Assembly: GCA_029245955.1 (NCBI GenBank)
Contig: JAQWOH010000002.1
Location: 23,516-87,515, forward strand
Direction: 5' to 3'
Length of the DNA: 64,000 bases
From: Fuerstiella sp.
Lineage (GTDB): Bacteria > Planctomycetota > Planctomycetia > Planctomycetales > Planctomycetaceae
In this document: positions 46,342-55,406 of the stretch, one piece after another
Numbering within the stretch: position 1 is the stretch's first letter
Layout of the letters: each line of letters begins with the position of its first letter
The notes under the pieces: model-generated
What the model saw: the letters and a program-made list of their open reading frames with translations, nothing else
Told to the model about the DNA's origin: nothing
The model's database searches: none
Program-made: the position numbers and the translations under genes

Positions 46342-47757
46342 ATGGTGTTCAGATCTGCGTTACTTCACACCTGCTTTGCTGTCTTGATCGTCAACAGCGT
46401 CGGCGCGGCGGCGCCACCGAACATCATTCTGGTCATGGCGGATGACATGGGATGGGGACAAACGGGGTATTACGATCATCCCGTGTTGCAGACGCCCAAC
46501 CTGGACGCGATGGCCGCCGGCGGCCTTCGATTTGATCGATTCTATGCCGGAGCACCAAATTGTTCACCAACTCGCGCTACGGTGATGACAGGACGCACCA
46601 ACGATCGCACAGGTGTCCTGAACCACGGTGTGCCGCTGCGTCCCCAGGAACGTACGATTGCCCAGGCGTTGCAGCAGGCAGGATATGCAACCGGACATTT
46701 CGGAAAATGGCACCTGAACGGTCTCCGCGGCGTCGGTGCGCCCATTCTGAAGGACGACATACGAGGCCCAGGCAGGTTCGGTTTTAACACGTGGTTATCG
46801 GTAACCAATTTCTTTGACCGCGATCCGCTGATGAGCCGAATGGGTGTCTTCGAGGAGTTTAAGGGAGATTCCTCAGAGATCATTGTGGACCAGGCCATGG
46901 ATTTCGTCAGACAACAGACGGCGGCCGGCAGGCCGTTTTTCGCTGTCGTCTGGTATGGCACGCCACACAGCCCGTTCATCGCTATAGATGAGGACAAGCA
47001 GGATTTTAGTGAACTTGATCGTGCGTCCGCCAATCATTACGGAGAACTGGTGGCCATGGATCGCAGTATTGGCACGCTGCGTTCGGGATTGCGTAAGTTG
47101 AATATCGCTGATTCCACATTCCTGTGGTTTTGCAGTGACAATGGTGGCCTGCCGAAGATCAAGCCTGCCACCGTTGGCGGCCTGAGAGGATTCAAAAACA
47201 GCGTTTATGAAGGGGGATTACGTGTCCCCGCGATTATCGAATGGCCGAATGGCATTTCGAAGCCGCGAATCACACATTATCCGTCATGCACGATGGACAT
47301 TTTTCCGACGCTGGTCGATGTCGTGGGTTTGTCAAAACCGTCAGCCGCTGTCCCGCTGGACGGACTGAGCCTGAAGCCCCTGTTTTCAAAAGAATTGTCT
47401 CACCGAGAACACCCCATCGGATTCCGCCACACCAACCGTACAGCATTTCTGGATAACCGTTACAAGCTGATCAACACGAAAGTGGGGAGCGACAGGTTTG
47501 AACTTTACAATCTGGAAAGTGACCCGACTGAAACAAACAACATCATTGATCAGCAGCCACAAATCGCCAGTCGCCTGAAGTCGGCGTGGTCGAAATGGAA
47601 CGATTCCATCGAAGCCAGTATCACGGGGAAGGACTATCCGGAAAACGAAGTGATTCCTGCGGATCCAGGACCGGCTACATGGACAGAAGTGGAAGCGTAC
47701 CGCCCCTACTTAAGCGAATGGAAAAAACGTCCGGAGTACCGGTCCCGCATCAAGTAA
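46342..47757 (+). CDS. exported sulfatase
   Basis: 471 residues with a short signal peptide (LLHTCFAVLIVNSVGAAA). Metal-binding NIILVMADDMGWG is followed by the formylglycine site CSPTR at residues 74-78 (in GAPNCSPTRATVMTGR), GHFGKWHLNG and LWFCSDNGG. The C-terminal subdomain has YKLINTKVGSDRFELYNLES, the usual sulfatase ending. The length is normal with no added domain. Substrate is likely a sulfated glycan. It differs in size and motifs from the two other sulfatases in the window and is not a recent duplicate. Confidence 0.92.
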   Translation: MVFRSALLHTCFAVLIVNSVGAAAPPNIILVMADDMGWGQTGYYDHPVLQTPNLDAMAAGGLRFDRFYAGAPNCSPTRATVMTGRTNDRTGVLNHGVPLRPQERTIAQALQQAGYATGHFGKWHLNGLRGVGAPILKDDIRGPGRFGFNTWLSVTNFFDRDPLMSRMGVFEEFKGDSSEIIVDQAMDFVRQQTAAGRPFFAVVWYGTPHSPFIAIDEDKQDFSELDRASANHYGELVAMDRSIGTLRSGLRKLNIADSTFLWFCSDNGGLPKIKPATVGGLRGFKNSVYEGGLRVPAIIEWPNGISKPRITHYPSCTMDIFPTLVDVVGLSKPSAAVPLDGLSLKPLFSKELSHREHPIGFRHTNRTAFLDNRYKLINTKVGSDRFELYNLESDPTETNNIIDQQPQIASRLKSAWSKWNDSIEASITGKDYPENEVIPADPGPATWTEVEAYRPYLSEWKKRPEYRSRIK

Positions 47758-47758
47758 C

Positions 47759-47788
47759 GACGTGTCACCGACGCCACCGGGACACGTC
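47759..47788 (+). terminator. possible terminator hairpin after the sulfatase
   Basis: GACGTGTC (47759-47766) and its complement GACACGTC (47781-47788) form an 8-bp stem with a 14-base loop, directly after the sulfatase stop. No T-tract follows, so termination is uncertain. Confidence 0.35.
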
Positions 47789-47933
47789 TGGCGATACACC
47801 CTCAGACCACTACTCCCGGCGGCATGATCCATGTTTCCCCGATGCATCATTTGGTGACTTTGGACACTGTTGTATTTGGTCCTTTCTGCTCACAGACCAG
47901 AGAATTTACTGGTTGAGCAGAAATTCGTAGGAT

Positions 47934-47949
47934 TGGCACTCGGTTTGTA
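47934..47949 (+). promoter_or_regulatory. possible sigma-54 (-24/-12) promoter
   Basis: TGGCAC (47934-47939), five bases, then TTGTA (47945-47949). GG and the -12 G are ten bases apart, the exact spacing required; only the -12 C is replaced by T. It lies 85 bases before the start chosen for a sigma-54 activator gene, so autoregulation is possible. Single weak match, seen by eye. Confidence 0.4.
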
Positions 47950-48033
47950 AACAGTAGACCTCACATGAATTGACATTTGCTTACCGCGGTTCTCAGGACG
48001 ACACCGCAAGCACTTGAAAATGTAAGGCTTCTG

Positions 48034-49599
48034 ATGGAATCATCTGAGTTTCTGGTTATGTGCAGTGGGCAGCCCGGCTTCCTTCGGAATGTGGGTACTC
48101 AGTTGGCCGGCAAGTGCCGTCTGCTGGAATGTTACTCACTGACTGAAGCAGCGCAGATGGTGCAACTGCACCGCCCAACTGTGGCGTTGATTGATCTTCG
48201 CCAGGGTGTTCCTCAGCAATTCGACCGATCATGGGCGATGGCTCATAATTCAAACACCACGTTTCTGGTGATCGTCACAAATATCAACGAACTGGACCTG
48301 TCACACGTTCCAGCAGAAATCGTGGATCGGGTGGTACATGTCCAGACCGATACCGCGACAGGAGATTTGTCTCACGTCATTCTGGCAACGGAAGAATTGC
48401 TGTCGGGCAACTGCCCGAACATGGCGGTCACTGCTAACGACCAGACTTATGCTGTCGACTTGCCACAAGCGGTTGAAACGGCGGGCCTCTTCAGTGGGGT
48501 CACACCGCAATTTCCATTCGACTTGACCGAACGCAGAACTCTCAAAAGCGGGCCGTTAACTGAAAACCGAATTGCTGACTTCGCGATGAACGACGAACCT
48601 TCCGTCGGCAGCGTTCAGCCTATCGCAGATCGGTACCGAACTCGCACACCGGGTCTGCGGCAGATGCTTGAGCGTCTGGAAGTGGCGGCCAAACATAATG
48701 TCACGATGCTGTTGATTGGTGAGACAGGGGTCGGCAAGACGCACCTCGCAAGACTGATACACGAAAGCTCGCAGCGGCGGGACGAACCATTGCTGACGGT
48801 CCCGTGCGGTGCACTTCCTGGTGAACTGATCGAAAGCGAACTTTTTGGTCACGTCAAAGGAGCCTTCACAAGTGCTCACGCAGCGAAGGACGGTAAGTTT
48901 CTGGCCGCCGGTCGAGGTACAATTCTGCTGGACGAAATTGATGTACTGGCGCCTGAGCAGCAGGTCAAACTTTTGCGAGTCATCGAAAAAGGTCTGTTTG
49001 AACCAGTCGGTTCCAACGAGACGTTGAAAGTTGAAGCTCGAATTATCGCCGCCAGTAATCTCGAACTGCAGCCACTTGTGGAACAGGGACGCTTTCGGCC
49101 GGACCTGTATTATCGTCTGAACACATTGAGCTTTAGAATTCCGCCACTCAGACAAAGGCTGCCGGATATTGAACCGCTGGCTCGATATTTCGTGCATCTT
49201 CATGCGGAAAAACACGGCATCGATGTCGTCGAAATCTCTGATCAATTGATTAACAGCCTGGTCAGCTACCCGTGGCCAGGCAATATTCGTGAAATGGAAA
49301 ATGCCATTCGCAGTGCCGTCATCTACAGCAACGACGGCAAACTGACGGTAGATACATTGCCGCCAAATATCGTGGAAGGGGCTGCCGGTCCGAGCAATAA
49401 TGCATCCGTCGCATCATTCTTCAGTGGTAAACGAGGAGCCTCTCTCGGGAACAGGATTGAACTCACGGAAAAAGACATCATTGAACAGGCCCTGATGGAT
49501 AACAGCTTCAACCGCACAAAGACAGCCAAACAACTCGGCATCAGTCGAGTAACGTTGTACAACAAGATGAAGAAGTACGACATGATGCCCAAGGACTGA
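48034..49599 (+). CDS. sigma-54-dependent transcriptional activator (NtrC-like)
   Basis: 521 residues from ATG 48034 (TAAGG about seven bases upstream); an upstream TTG at 47977 would add 19 residues. The N-terminal 125 residues look like a degenerate receiver domain: an Asp at position 54 in VALIDLRQG is kept, but the acidic pair near the start is absent. The AAA+ domain has Walker A GETGVGKT (229-236), the sigma-54 contact loop GAFTSA (276-281, Ser in place of the usual Gly), Walker B TILLDEID (296-303) and RPDLYYRLN. A Fis-type helix-turn-helix ends the protein (TAKQLGISRVTLYNKMKK). It opens sigma-54 promoters using ATP. No sensor kinase is adjacent; the signal is unknown. Confidence 0.92.
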   Translation: MESSEFLVMCSGQPGFLRNVGTQLAGKCRLLECYSLTEAAQMVQLHRPTVALIDLRQGVPQQFDRSWAMAHNSNTTFLVIVTNINELDLSHVPAEIVDRVVHVQTDTATGDLSHVILATEELLSGNCPNMAVTANDQTYAVDLPQAVETAGLFSGVTPQFPFDLTERRTLKSGPLTENRIADFAMNDEPSVGSVQPIADRYRTRTPGLRQMLERLEVAAKHNVTMLLIGETGVGKTHLARLIHESSQRRDEPLLTVPCGALPGELIESELFGHVKGAFTSAHAAKDGKFLAAGRGTILLDEIDVLAPEQQVKLLRVIEKGLFEPVGSNETLKVEARIIAASNLELQPLVEQGRFRPDLYYRLNTLSFRIPPLRQRLPDIEPLARYFVHLHAEKHGIDVVEISDQLINSLVSYPWPGNIREMENAIRSAVIYSNDGKLTVDTLPPNIVEGAAGPSNNASVASFFSGKRGASLGNRIELTEKDIIEQALMDNSFNRTKTAKQLGISRVTLYNKMKKYDMMPKD

Positions 49600-49914
49600 T
49601 CAGCTGCGACATTGACTTTCTGCTTCGCGGACACTCAGTCTCAGCAGACATTCCTTCAGACGTCTTACCCCGGGGCACCCCATCGTCACTGAATTCACAG
49701 CCGTTTCAGCAATCCACGGACCGACTGCGGCGCTGACCGCGTTTGCGCACCCGGCTGATTCGGGAACGACCATTCCACCTGCGTACCCTGGATATCCACC
49801 AGTCAGCTCTATCAAGCATCCTGCAAGTTCAACAGTCCAGCGCCCCCTGGCCGTTTGTCTTCCTCGCGACTGGCCTTGCAACACAGACGAGATCGACTCG
49901 TCAGTCACTGCCAT
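49600..49914 (-). CDS. doubtful small ORF downstream of the Cys protein
   Basis: 104 codons beginning 14 bases inside the end of the preceding minus-strand gene, an arrangement that would suit translational coupling. The predicted peptide contains ELAGCLIELTGGYPGYAGG and VVPESAGCANAV but I do not recognise a family, there is no signal peptide, and no independent ribosome site is clear. Listed because it fills a 300-base stretch that has no other candidate; it may not be a gene. Confidence 0.22.
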   Translation of the reverse strand: MAVTDESISSVLQGQSRGRQTARGRWTVELAGCLIELTGGYPGYAGGMVVPESAGCANAVSAAVGPWIAETAVNSVTMGCPGVRRLKECLLRLSVREAESQCRS

Positions 49915-50272
49915 GCCCCTGAGTGCGAAATTCAGGCAGCGGATAATCAGAGAGTGGAAGAGTGTCCGCCAGTTCCGCTAACTCCTGAAGTCGCTGCCAG
50001 CCTCGCGTTATCAGGGATTCCTGTTCCGTTACAAAGATCGCATCCATTTCTGTCTTGCTGAACGGTCCATCGACAGTGACCATATCAAAGTCCCGGTGGA
50101 CGATAAATTGGCCCACCACTGCATTGCATCGAAGATGACGCTCAGGACTTGCCAGAAGTTCACGCGAGTTCATTTGACCAGTGACGTATCTGAGATACAG
50201 GTCACTTTCGCGAATTGACGCCACCTCTTCTCCACAAATTTCGCACAGATATCCCTGATCACACTTGGCCAT
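49901..50272 (-). CDS. small conserved planctomycete Cys protein
   Basis: 123 residues from the ATG at 50270-50272 (MAKCDQGYLCEICGEEV); the open frame continues 40 codons upstream but that part looks unrelated. The start has a zinc-ribbon-like Cys set (CDQGYLCEICG). SDLYLRYVTGQM, PERHLRCNAVVGQFIVH and the ending ITRGWQRLQELAELADTLPLSDYPLP are strongly patterned, and I recall close homologues across planctomycetes under no assigned function. No membrane segment; probably cytoplasmic and metal-binding. It runs opposite to the sigma-54 activator gene. Confidence 0.72.
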   Translation of the reverse strand: MAKCDQGYLCEICGEEVASIRESDLYLRYVTGQMNSRELLASPERHLRCNAVVGQFIVHRDFDMVTVDGPFSKTEMDAIFVTEQESLITRGWQRLQELAELADTLPLSDYPLPEFRTQGHGSD

Positions 50273-50580
50273 CCGACACCGATTCTTATCTAAGTTGTAA
50301 AGGACCCGTCCCGTTACCTGACAATCGCTGCAGGGCTGTAAATAACGTTTGTTAAATCGTCGGCCTGACCTGCTGACGTGAATATTGTGCAAGGACGGTG
50401 AACATCATTCCACCTGAATGAGCCACTATCCCGCGACCGCATGTCCTGAGAACAGCACTGCAAGTGGTTTCAACACGAGCAGTCACCGCCACCAGATGAG
50501 TGAGTAACGCTCTGATCCCTTACGAGACTGGCACACTCTGTTGAGCATGGTGCTCTTATCCAGTGGCCTTGAGACCGCTG
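50273..50580. other. intergenic region, nothing recognised
   Basis: About 310 bases between the Cys protein gene and homoserine dehydrogenase, both on the minus strand. No hairpin or promoter stands out. Confidence 0.35.
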
Positions 50581-51894
50581 CTAATCGGCAACCGGCAGTC
50601 GGATACTGGTCCCCTGAATAGACGACAGCTGACCAATTTCCTTGTCGGCCGCACGCAGGTTACCTTCGGTGGTCCGGTGAGTCATGATTACCAGTCGAGC
50701 CGAACCGTTCCCCGCAGCACTGTCATCCGACGTTTCCTCCTGATGGACCGATGAAATGCTGATTGCGTTTCTGCCCAGCGCATCCGCAACGTCGGCCAGC
50801 ACGTGCGGTTTGTCGTCTACCGTAAATCGCAGATAGTAGCGGCGACTGAGTTGCCCGGGAGGCTGCACGGTTCGATCGGGCTGCGCCAGTGTCCGCAGGA
50901 TGGATTGAAACGTCACAGCCGTTCTTCCGATGGCGTAGTCGATGATATCGGCCATCACTGCGGACGCCGTTGGTAGCTGACCGGCTCCTGCTCCGGAAAA
51001 CCTGATCATGCCCACAGCATCACCTTTTACGGCCACGATATTGTCAGCTCCGTCTGTTTTTGCAATTTCTCGGTCAGCGCGGATCAGAGTTGGCTGTACG
51101 GACATTTCAAGTTGTTCATCCTTCAGCCGCGATGTTGCCAGTAATTTGATCTTGTAGCCCAGGTCTGCCGCGACCTGCAAATCCAGAAGTTCAAGCCCAT
51201 CGATGCCCTGCTTAACGAACGAATCCAGCGGCACCCTGGTTGAAAACGCCAATTGTGTCAGAATCGAAAGTTTTTGTGCCGCGTCCGTACCATCGACATC
51301 CATTGCCGGATCGGCTTCCGCATAGCCCAGAGACTGGGCTTCTTTCAGAACGTCATCATAGGTTTTGTCGTCGTCCAGCATATGCGTCAGGATGAAGTTA
51401 CTGGTGCCGTTCAGGATTGCCTCTAAAGACAAAATTTGATTTCCGGCAAGAGCCTGTGTGACTGCAGAAACGATGGGAATTCCGCCGGCGACAGCTGCTT
51501 CAAACCCTATGGTCCGCTGCTGCTCATCCGCCTGTCGAAAAAGAGTCTCACCGTGCAGATACAGCAGCGCTTTGTTGGCTGTGACAACGTCTTTGCCTGC
51601 CTTCAACAACCGGGTCATGAAATCGAGAGCCGGGTCAGTGCCTCCGATCAGCTGAACGGCCAGCTGAATTTCTGCGTCGGACAGCACGTCTTCCAGATTG
51701 GTCGATACCGCGACATCGGCAGGAAGGTGCTCCCGTGACCTGCCTACGTCTCTCACCACAACACGCTTCAGCCGGACGGGGCGGCCGGCACGCACAGCAA
51801 TATTTTGAGCCTGATTGTCCAGAATTCGGGCCACACCTGAGCCGACCGTTCCGAATCCGATCAAAGCAATATTCAATTCTGCACAATTTTTCAT
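50581..51894 (-). CDS. hom: homoserine dehydrogenase with ACT domain
   Basis: 437 residues. The N-terminal NAD(P) fold has IALIGFGTVGSGVARIL, and the next parts are VVTANKALL, the substrate site EAAVAGGIPIV and LNGTSNFILTHM, then the conserved GYAEADPAMDVDGTDAAQKL with the catalytic Lys/Asp region. A C-terminal ACT domain (about 350-430, starting YYLRFTVDDKPHVLADVADAL) should give feedback control by threonine. It reduces aspartate semialdehyde to homoserine for threonine and methionine. Not next to thrC or a kinase gene; a stand-alone unit. Confidence 0.95.
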   Translation of the reverse strand: MKNCAELNIALIGFGTVGSGVARILDNQAQNIAVRAGRPVRLKRVVVRDVGRSREHLPADVAVSTNLEDVLSDAEIQLAVQLIGGTDPALDFMTRLLKAGKDVVTANKALLYLHGETLFRQADEQQRTIGFEAAVAGGIPIVSAVTQALAGNQILSLEAILNGTSNFILTHMLDDDKTYDDVLKEAQSLGYAEADPAMDVDGTDAAQKLSILTQLAFSTRVPLDSFVKQGIDGLELLDLQVAADLGYKIKLLATSRLKDEQLEMSVQPTLIRADREIAKTDGADNIVAVKGDAVGMIRFSGAGAGQLPTASAVMADIIDYAIGRTAVTFQSILRTLAQPDRTVQPPGQLSRRYYLRFTVDDKPHVLADVADALGRNAISISSVHQEETSDDSAAGNGSARLVIMTHRTTEGNLRAADKEIGQLSSIQGTSIRLPVAD

Positions 51895-52244
51895 AAGTGT
51901 TTCTGTGACTGTAGTTTACACCGCGCAAGCGGACAAAGATCGGGTTTCACATCAATTGTCCCAGTGGCGCGAAAGAACACGTCCAGGACAGTCTTGAAGC
52001 ACAAAACGGCCGATTTCTTGGTCTTTAGGTTAACTGAGCTGTGTGGCTGCGGATCATATCACGGGCGGGAAGCGTCACCATCATAGAATAGAAGGTTTTC
52101 ACTTCCGGGCAGTCACCGGTTGAGTCCAATCGAGGTCTGTTTATACTGAGCAGAGTGGCACAGACTGCACGACTTGGAAGTTCGTGGCAACAACGCTCGA
52201 TATCAGGGAATTCCGGCTGGCTCCGCCATACACCGGAGACGATT
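51895..52244. other. divergent intergenic region, nothing recognised
   Basis: About 350 bases between hom (-) and mqnA (+). It should hold both promoters. No attenuator-like leader peptide for hom was identified. Confidence 0.35.
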
Positions 52245-53093
52245 ATGTTGAAGCAAACTCAATTCGAACACTCGAGCGACCAAATCGCTCCGGCGGGGGT
52301 GCGATTAGGAGCTGTCAGCTACCTTAACTCGCGGCCGCTGATAGAAGATCTTGAAGAACTACTTCCCGCGTCGTCCATCGAACTCAACTATCCCAGTCGG
52401 CTGGCGGATGCTTTGGCGGCAGGAGAACTGGATGTCGCGCTGATTCCGTCGATTGAGTACTTTCGGCGCCCGGACTATGAAATCATTTCTGATGCCTGCG
52501 TGGCAGCCCGTGGCGAGGTAATGAGTGTCAAGCTGTACTGTCGCGTTCATCCCGGAAACGTGAAACGAATCGCGATGGACGAAGGTTCTCGCACCAGTGC
52601 GACATTATCGCGAATCATTCTGGCGGAAAGATATGGCGCATTCCCCGATTCCGAGCCATTGTCGATGGACTGCATGACCAGTGAAAGCGACGCGGATGCT
52701 GTCCTGCTGATCGGTGATCGTGCTATGCATCCACCCAAAGAACCATTCGTCGAGATTATGGACTTAGGACAAATGTGGTACGAATGGACAGGGCTGCCGT
52801 TCGTCTTCGCAATGTGGGTTGCTCATCGCGATGCTGACACAACCGGGGTGGCCGGTGCACTAAATGAAGCTCGTGACCGAGGGCTGGCGGCCATCTCTTC
52901 CATCGCTTCAACAGAAGCTCCCAAGCTGAATATCAGGCCGCCCGTCGCCCTGACGTACCTGACAGAAAACCTGCACTACCGCATGACGTCCGCAGAAAAA
53001 AGCGGGCTGCAGCTGTTCCACGAACTGGCTTCTCAACACAACCTGGTAAATCAGAATGCCAACATTGTCTTCTCCGATTTCGTCACTGCTTGA
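52245..53093 (+). CDS. mqnA: chorismate dehydratase, futalosine pathway
   Basis: 282 residues from ATG 52245. The periplasmic-binding-protein-like fold starts RLGAVSYLNSRPLIEDL, the hallmark of MqnA, followed by LDVALIPSIEYFRRPDY, AMDEGSRTSATLSRIIL and GDRAMHPP. It removes water from chorismate to give 3-enolpyruvylbenzoate, the first step of the alternative menaquinone route. Its last 38 bases overlap the start of mqnC, so the two are translated together. Menaquinone made here would feed the respiratory chain to which the complex I subunits in this window belong. Confidence 0.9.
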   Translation: MLKQTQFEHSSDQIAPAGVRLGAVSYLNSRPLIEDLEELLPASSIELNYPSRLADALAAGELDVALIPSIEYFRRPDYEIISDACVAARGEVMSVKLYCRVHPGNVKRIAMDEGSRTSATLSRIILAERYGAFPDSEPLSMDCMTSESDADAVLLIGDRAMHPPKEPFVEIMDLGQMWYEWTGLPFVFAMWVAHRDADTTGVAGALNEARDRGLAAISSIASTEAPKLNIRPPVALTYLTENLHYRMTSAEKSGLQLFHELASQHNLVNQNANIVFSDFVTA

Positions 53094-54174
53094 CAAAGCA
53101 GTCGCCGGCAAACGGCTGACGCGGGAAGAAGGCGTCACACTGCTGGAGTCTCATGATCTGCCGGCCATTGGTGCGGCTGCAGATTCCGTTGCACGGCGTC
53201 TGCACCCGGGACCATTCCGCACCTACAACATTGATCGCAACATCAATTACACGAATGCCTGTACGGCCGTCTGTGATTTCTGCGCGTTCTATCGCCCGCC
53301 TGAACATCCCGATGTGTACGTGCTGCCGATCGAAACACTGCTGGAAAAGATCGAAGAAACGGTACAGCTGGGTGGTGATCAGATTCTGCTGCAGGGCGGA
53401 CTGCACCCCAGACTGCCCATGGAATGGTACGAAGACATGCTTCGCGCCGTCAAAACGCGTTTTCCTCACGTAAACGTCCACGGCTTCAGTCCGCCGGAGA
53501 TTCACCATTTCACAAAGATCGCCCGACAGCCGTTGCGTACTGTTCTGCAACGATTGAAGGAGGCCGGACTTGGCAGCCTGCCTGGTGGTGGTGGCGAAAT
53601 CCTGGTCGATCGCGTCCGCAGCGAAATTACTCGCGGCAAAGTACTGACAGACGACTGGTTAAACGTGATGCGTGTCTGGCACGAACTTGGTGGCCGGTCT
53701 ACCGCAACCATGATGTTTGGTCATGTGGAAACTCTGAGTGATCGCATCGAGCACTTTGACCGTGTCCGCGAGCTGCAGGATGAAACGGGAGGCTTCACCG
53801 CGTTTATCAGCTGGACGTTTCAACCGGATAACACCGACATGGCCCACATTCCGCCCGCCGGTGCCTTCGAGTACCTGAAGACTCAGGCCGTCAGTCGTCT
53901 GTATCTGGATAACATTCCCAACATTCAGTCGTCATGGGTGACGCAGGGTAAGAAAGTCGGGCAGGTAGCTCTGAAGTTCGGCGCCAACGACATGGGTAGC
54001 CTGATGATCGAAGAAAATGTTGTTTCCCAGGCAGGCACGGTGCACCACTTGTCAGTGGATGCAATCCGACGCTGCATTCAGGACGCTGGCTACACTCCAC
54101 GACAGCGGAACGTCTTTTACGAATTCATCGATGACGTCGCCGTGGAACAGTCTATTCCGATTCTGCGGCCCTAA
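53056..54174 (+). CDS. mqnC: cyclic dehypoxanthinyl futalosine synthase (radical SAM)
   Basis: 372 residues from ATG 53056, inside the 3' end of mqnA. The radical SAM cluster motif C-x3-C-x2-C is CTAVCDFC, Cys 69, 73 and 76. Further family motifs are QILLQGGLHPRLPMEWYE, VHGFSPPEIHHF, LPGGGGEILVDRVR and ISWTFQPDNT. The sequence is closer to MqnC than MqnE, given the motif IPNIQSSWVTQG and its pairing with mqnA. It closes the ring of dehypoxanthine futalosine. mqnB, mqnD and mqnE are not in the window. Confidence 0.93.
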   Translation: MPTLSSPISSLLDKAVAGKRLTREEGVTLLESHDLPAIGAAADSVARRLHPGPFRTYNIDRNINYTNACTAVCDFCAFYRPPEHPDVYVLPIETLLEKIEETVQLGGDQILLQGGLHPRLPMEWYEDMLRAVKTRFPHVNVHGFSPPEIHHFTKIARQPLRTVLQRLKEAGLGSLPGGGGEILVDRVRSEITRGKVLTDDWLNVMRVWHELGGRSTATMMFGHVETLSDRIEHFDRVRELQDETGGFTAFISWTFQPDNTDMAHIPPAGAFEYLKTQAVSRLYLDNIPNIQSSWVTQGKKVGQVALKFGANDMGSLMIEENVVSQAGTVHHLSVDAIRRCIQDAGYTPRQRNVFYEFIDDVAVEQSIPILRP

Positions 54175-54569
54175 CCCGTTGCGACTGACATGCCGGTTAG
54201 TGCGTATCTGACAGTTCATTCGAATTAACGACGGGAAATCATGTGCATGCCACTGTGGCTCGCTGCCGACAGGCGCGCAAATCGGAACGTTCACCTCTGA
54301 AAACCCCGCAAACCTGACGGACCGTCGAGCGAATGACGGCCCGACAGCGTTGGATGTGGTAGCGTAATGGTATGGCGACAGCGGATCTCGTTGCCCCGTG
54401 TTCTCCAACCAACGCAGTTTGAAACGTACGGTCAGGTTTTCTGAAGCGGATTTAATTCGTTGAATCCCTAAGGCGCGACCGGCGCCGCCATGCTGCAGAG
54501 AATGTGACGGCAGCCCCACCAATGTCACGGCCGCCACCAAACGCTCCTCCCTTGGGTTAAGACAGCCAC
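54175..54569. other. intergenic region, nothing recognised
   Basis: About 395 bases after mqnC and before the ABC ATPase. An open frame on the minus strand overlaps the end of mqnC and has no family features. No terminator stem was found. Confidence 0.35.
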
Positions 54570-55331
54570 ATGATTCGGGTTCACGGGCTGACCAAAGAAT
54601 TCGACGACTTCAACGGGGTCTTCCGTGCCCTGGACAACGTTTCGTTTGAAGTCCAGCCGGGGGAAATCTACGGACTGCTGGGCCCTAACGGGGCCGGCAA
54701 GACCACATGCCTGAGAATTCTGAGTACTGTTCTGCGGCCCACCCGAGGCTTTGCTGAAGTCGCCGGCATCAATGTCATGCACGATGCCGAAGCCGTGCGC
54801 CGCAACATCGGATTTATGTCATGTAACACAGGGATCTACGACCGAATGACCGCTCGTGAGATGGTCGAGTACTTCGGGCGCCTGTACGGCATTCCTGAAG
54901 AACAGCTGCAACTGAGAATCGAAGAACTCTTCGAAATCCTGCAGATGAACGAGATACGTGACCGTCTGGGATCGAAGATGTCGACCGGAATGAAACAGAA
55001 AGTGTCGATCGCTCGCACTATCGTACACGACCCGCCCGTGATCATATTTGACGAACCAACGTCAGGACTTGACGTTCTGGTGGCACGAAATGTCCTGCAG
55101 ACAGTGGCCTCTCTGAAAGAGCAGGGCAAGTGCATCATTTTTTCGACTCACATCATGCGGGAAGTTGAAAAACTGTGCGACCGGATTGCTGTCATTCATC
55201 GTGGACGAATCGTCGATGAAGGAACGCTGCCGGAACTGGCTGACCGTCATGATCAGCCGGACGTCGAAGAATTGTTCTTCGATCTTATACGTAAAAGAGA
55301 CAGCGAACTGACCGAAGTTACAGTGTCCTAG
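54570..55331 (+). CDS. ABC transporter ATPase, NatA-like
   Basis: 253 residues. Walker A is GPNGAGKTT (residues about 38-46), the signature is [14 protein letters not shown], Walker B is [12 protein letters not shown], and the switch His is in [33 protein letters not shown] before the signature is typical of NatA and related exporters. It would energise the permease encoded 75 bases downstream. In Bacillus, NatAB exports sodium; in planctomycetes the pair is widespread and its substrate is not known. Confidence 0.9.
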   Translation: MIRVHGLTKEFDDFNGVFRALDNVSFEVQPGEIYGLLGPNGAGKTTCLRILSTVLRPTRGFAEVAGINVMHDAEAVRRNIGFMSCNTGIYDRMTAREMVEYFGRLYGIPEEQLQLRIEELFEILQMNEIRDRLGSKMSTGMKQKVSIARTIVHDPPVIIFDEPTSGLDVLVARNVLQTVASLKEQGKCIIFSTHIMREVEKLCDRIAVIHRGRIVDEGTLPELADRHDQPDVEELFFDLIRKRDSELTEVTVS

Positions 55332-55406
55332 CTGGACAACCTCACAAGAGAACGCACTTCGACCACAACGTCGCAGCCCGATAACTTGCCCACATCCGAC
55401 GAAACA

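Noticed and set aside
46542..47033. 163-codon minus-strand frame inside the sulfatase gene
   Set aside because: Antisense shadow over the formylglycine motif region of the sulfatase.
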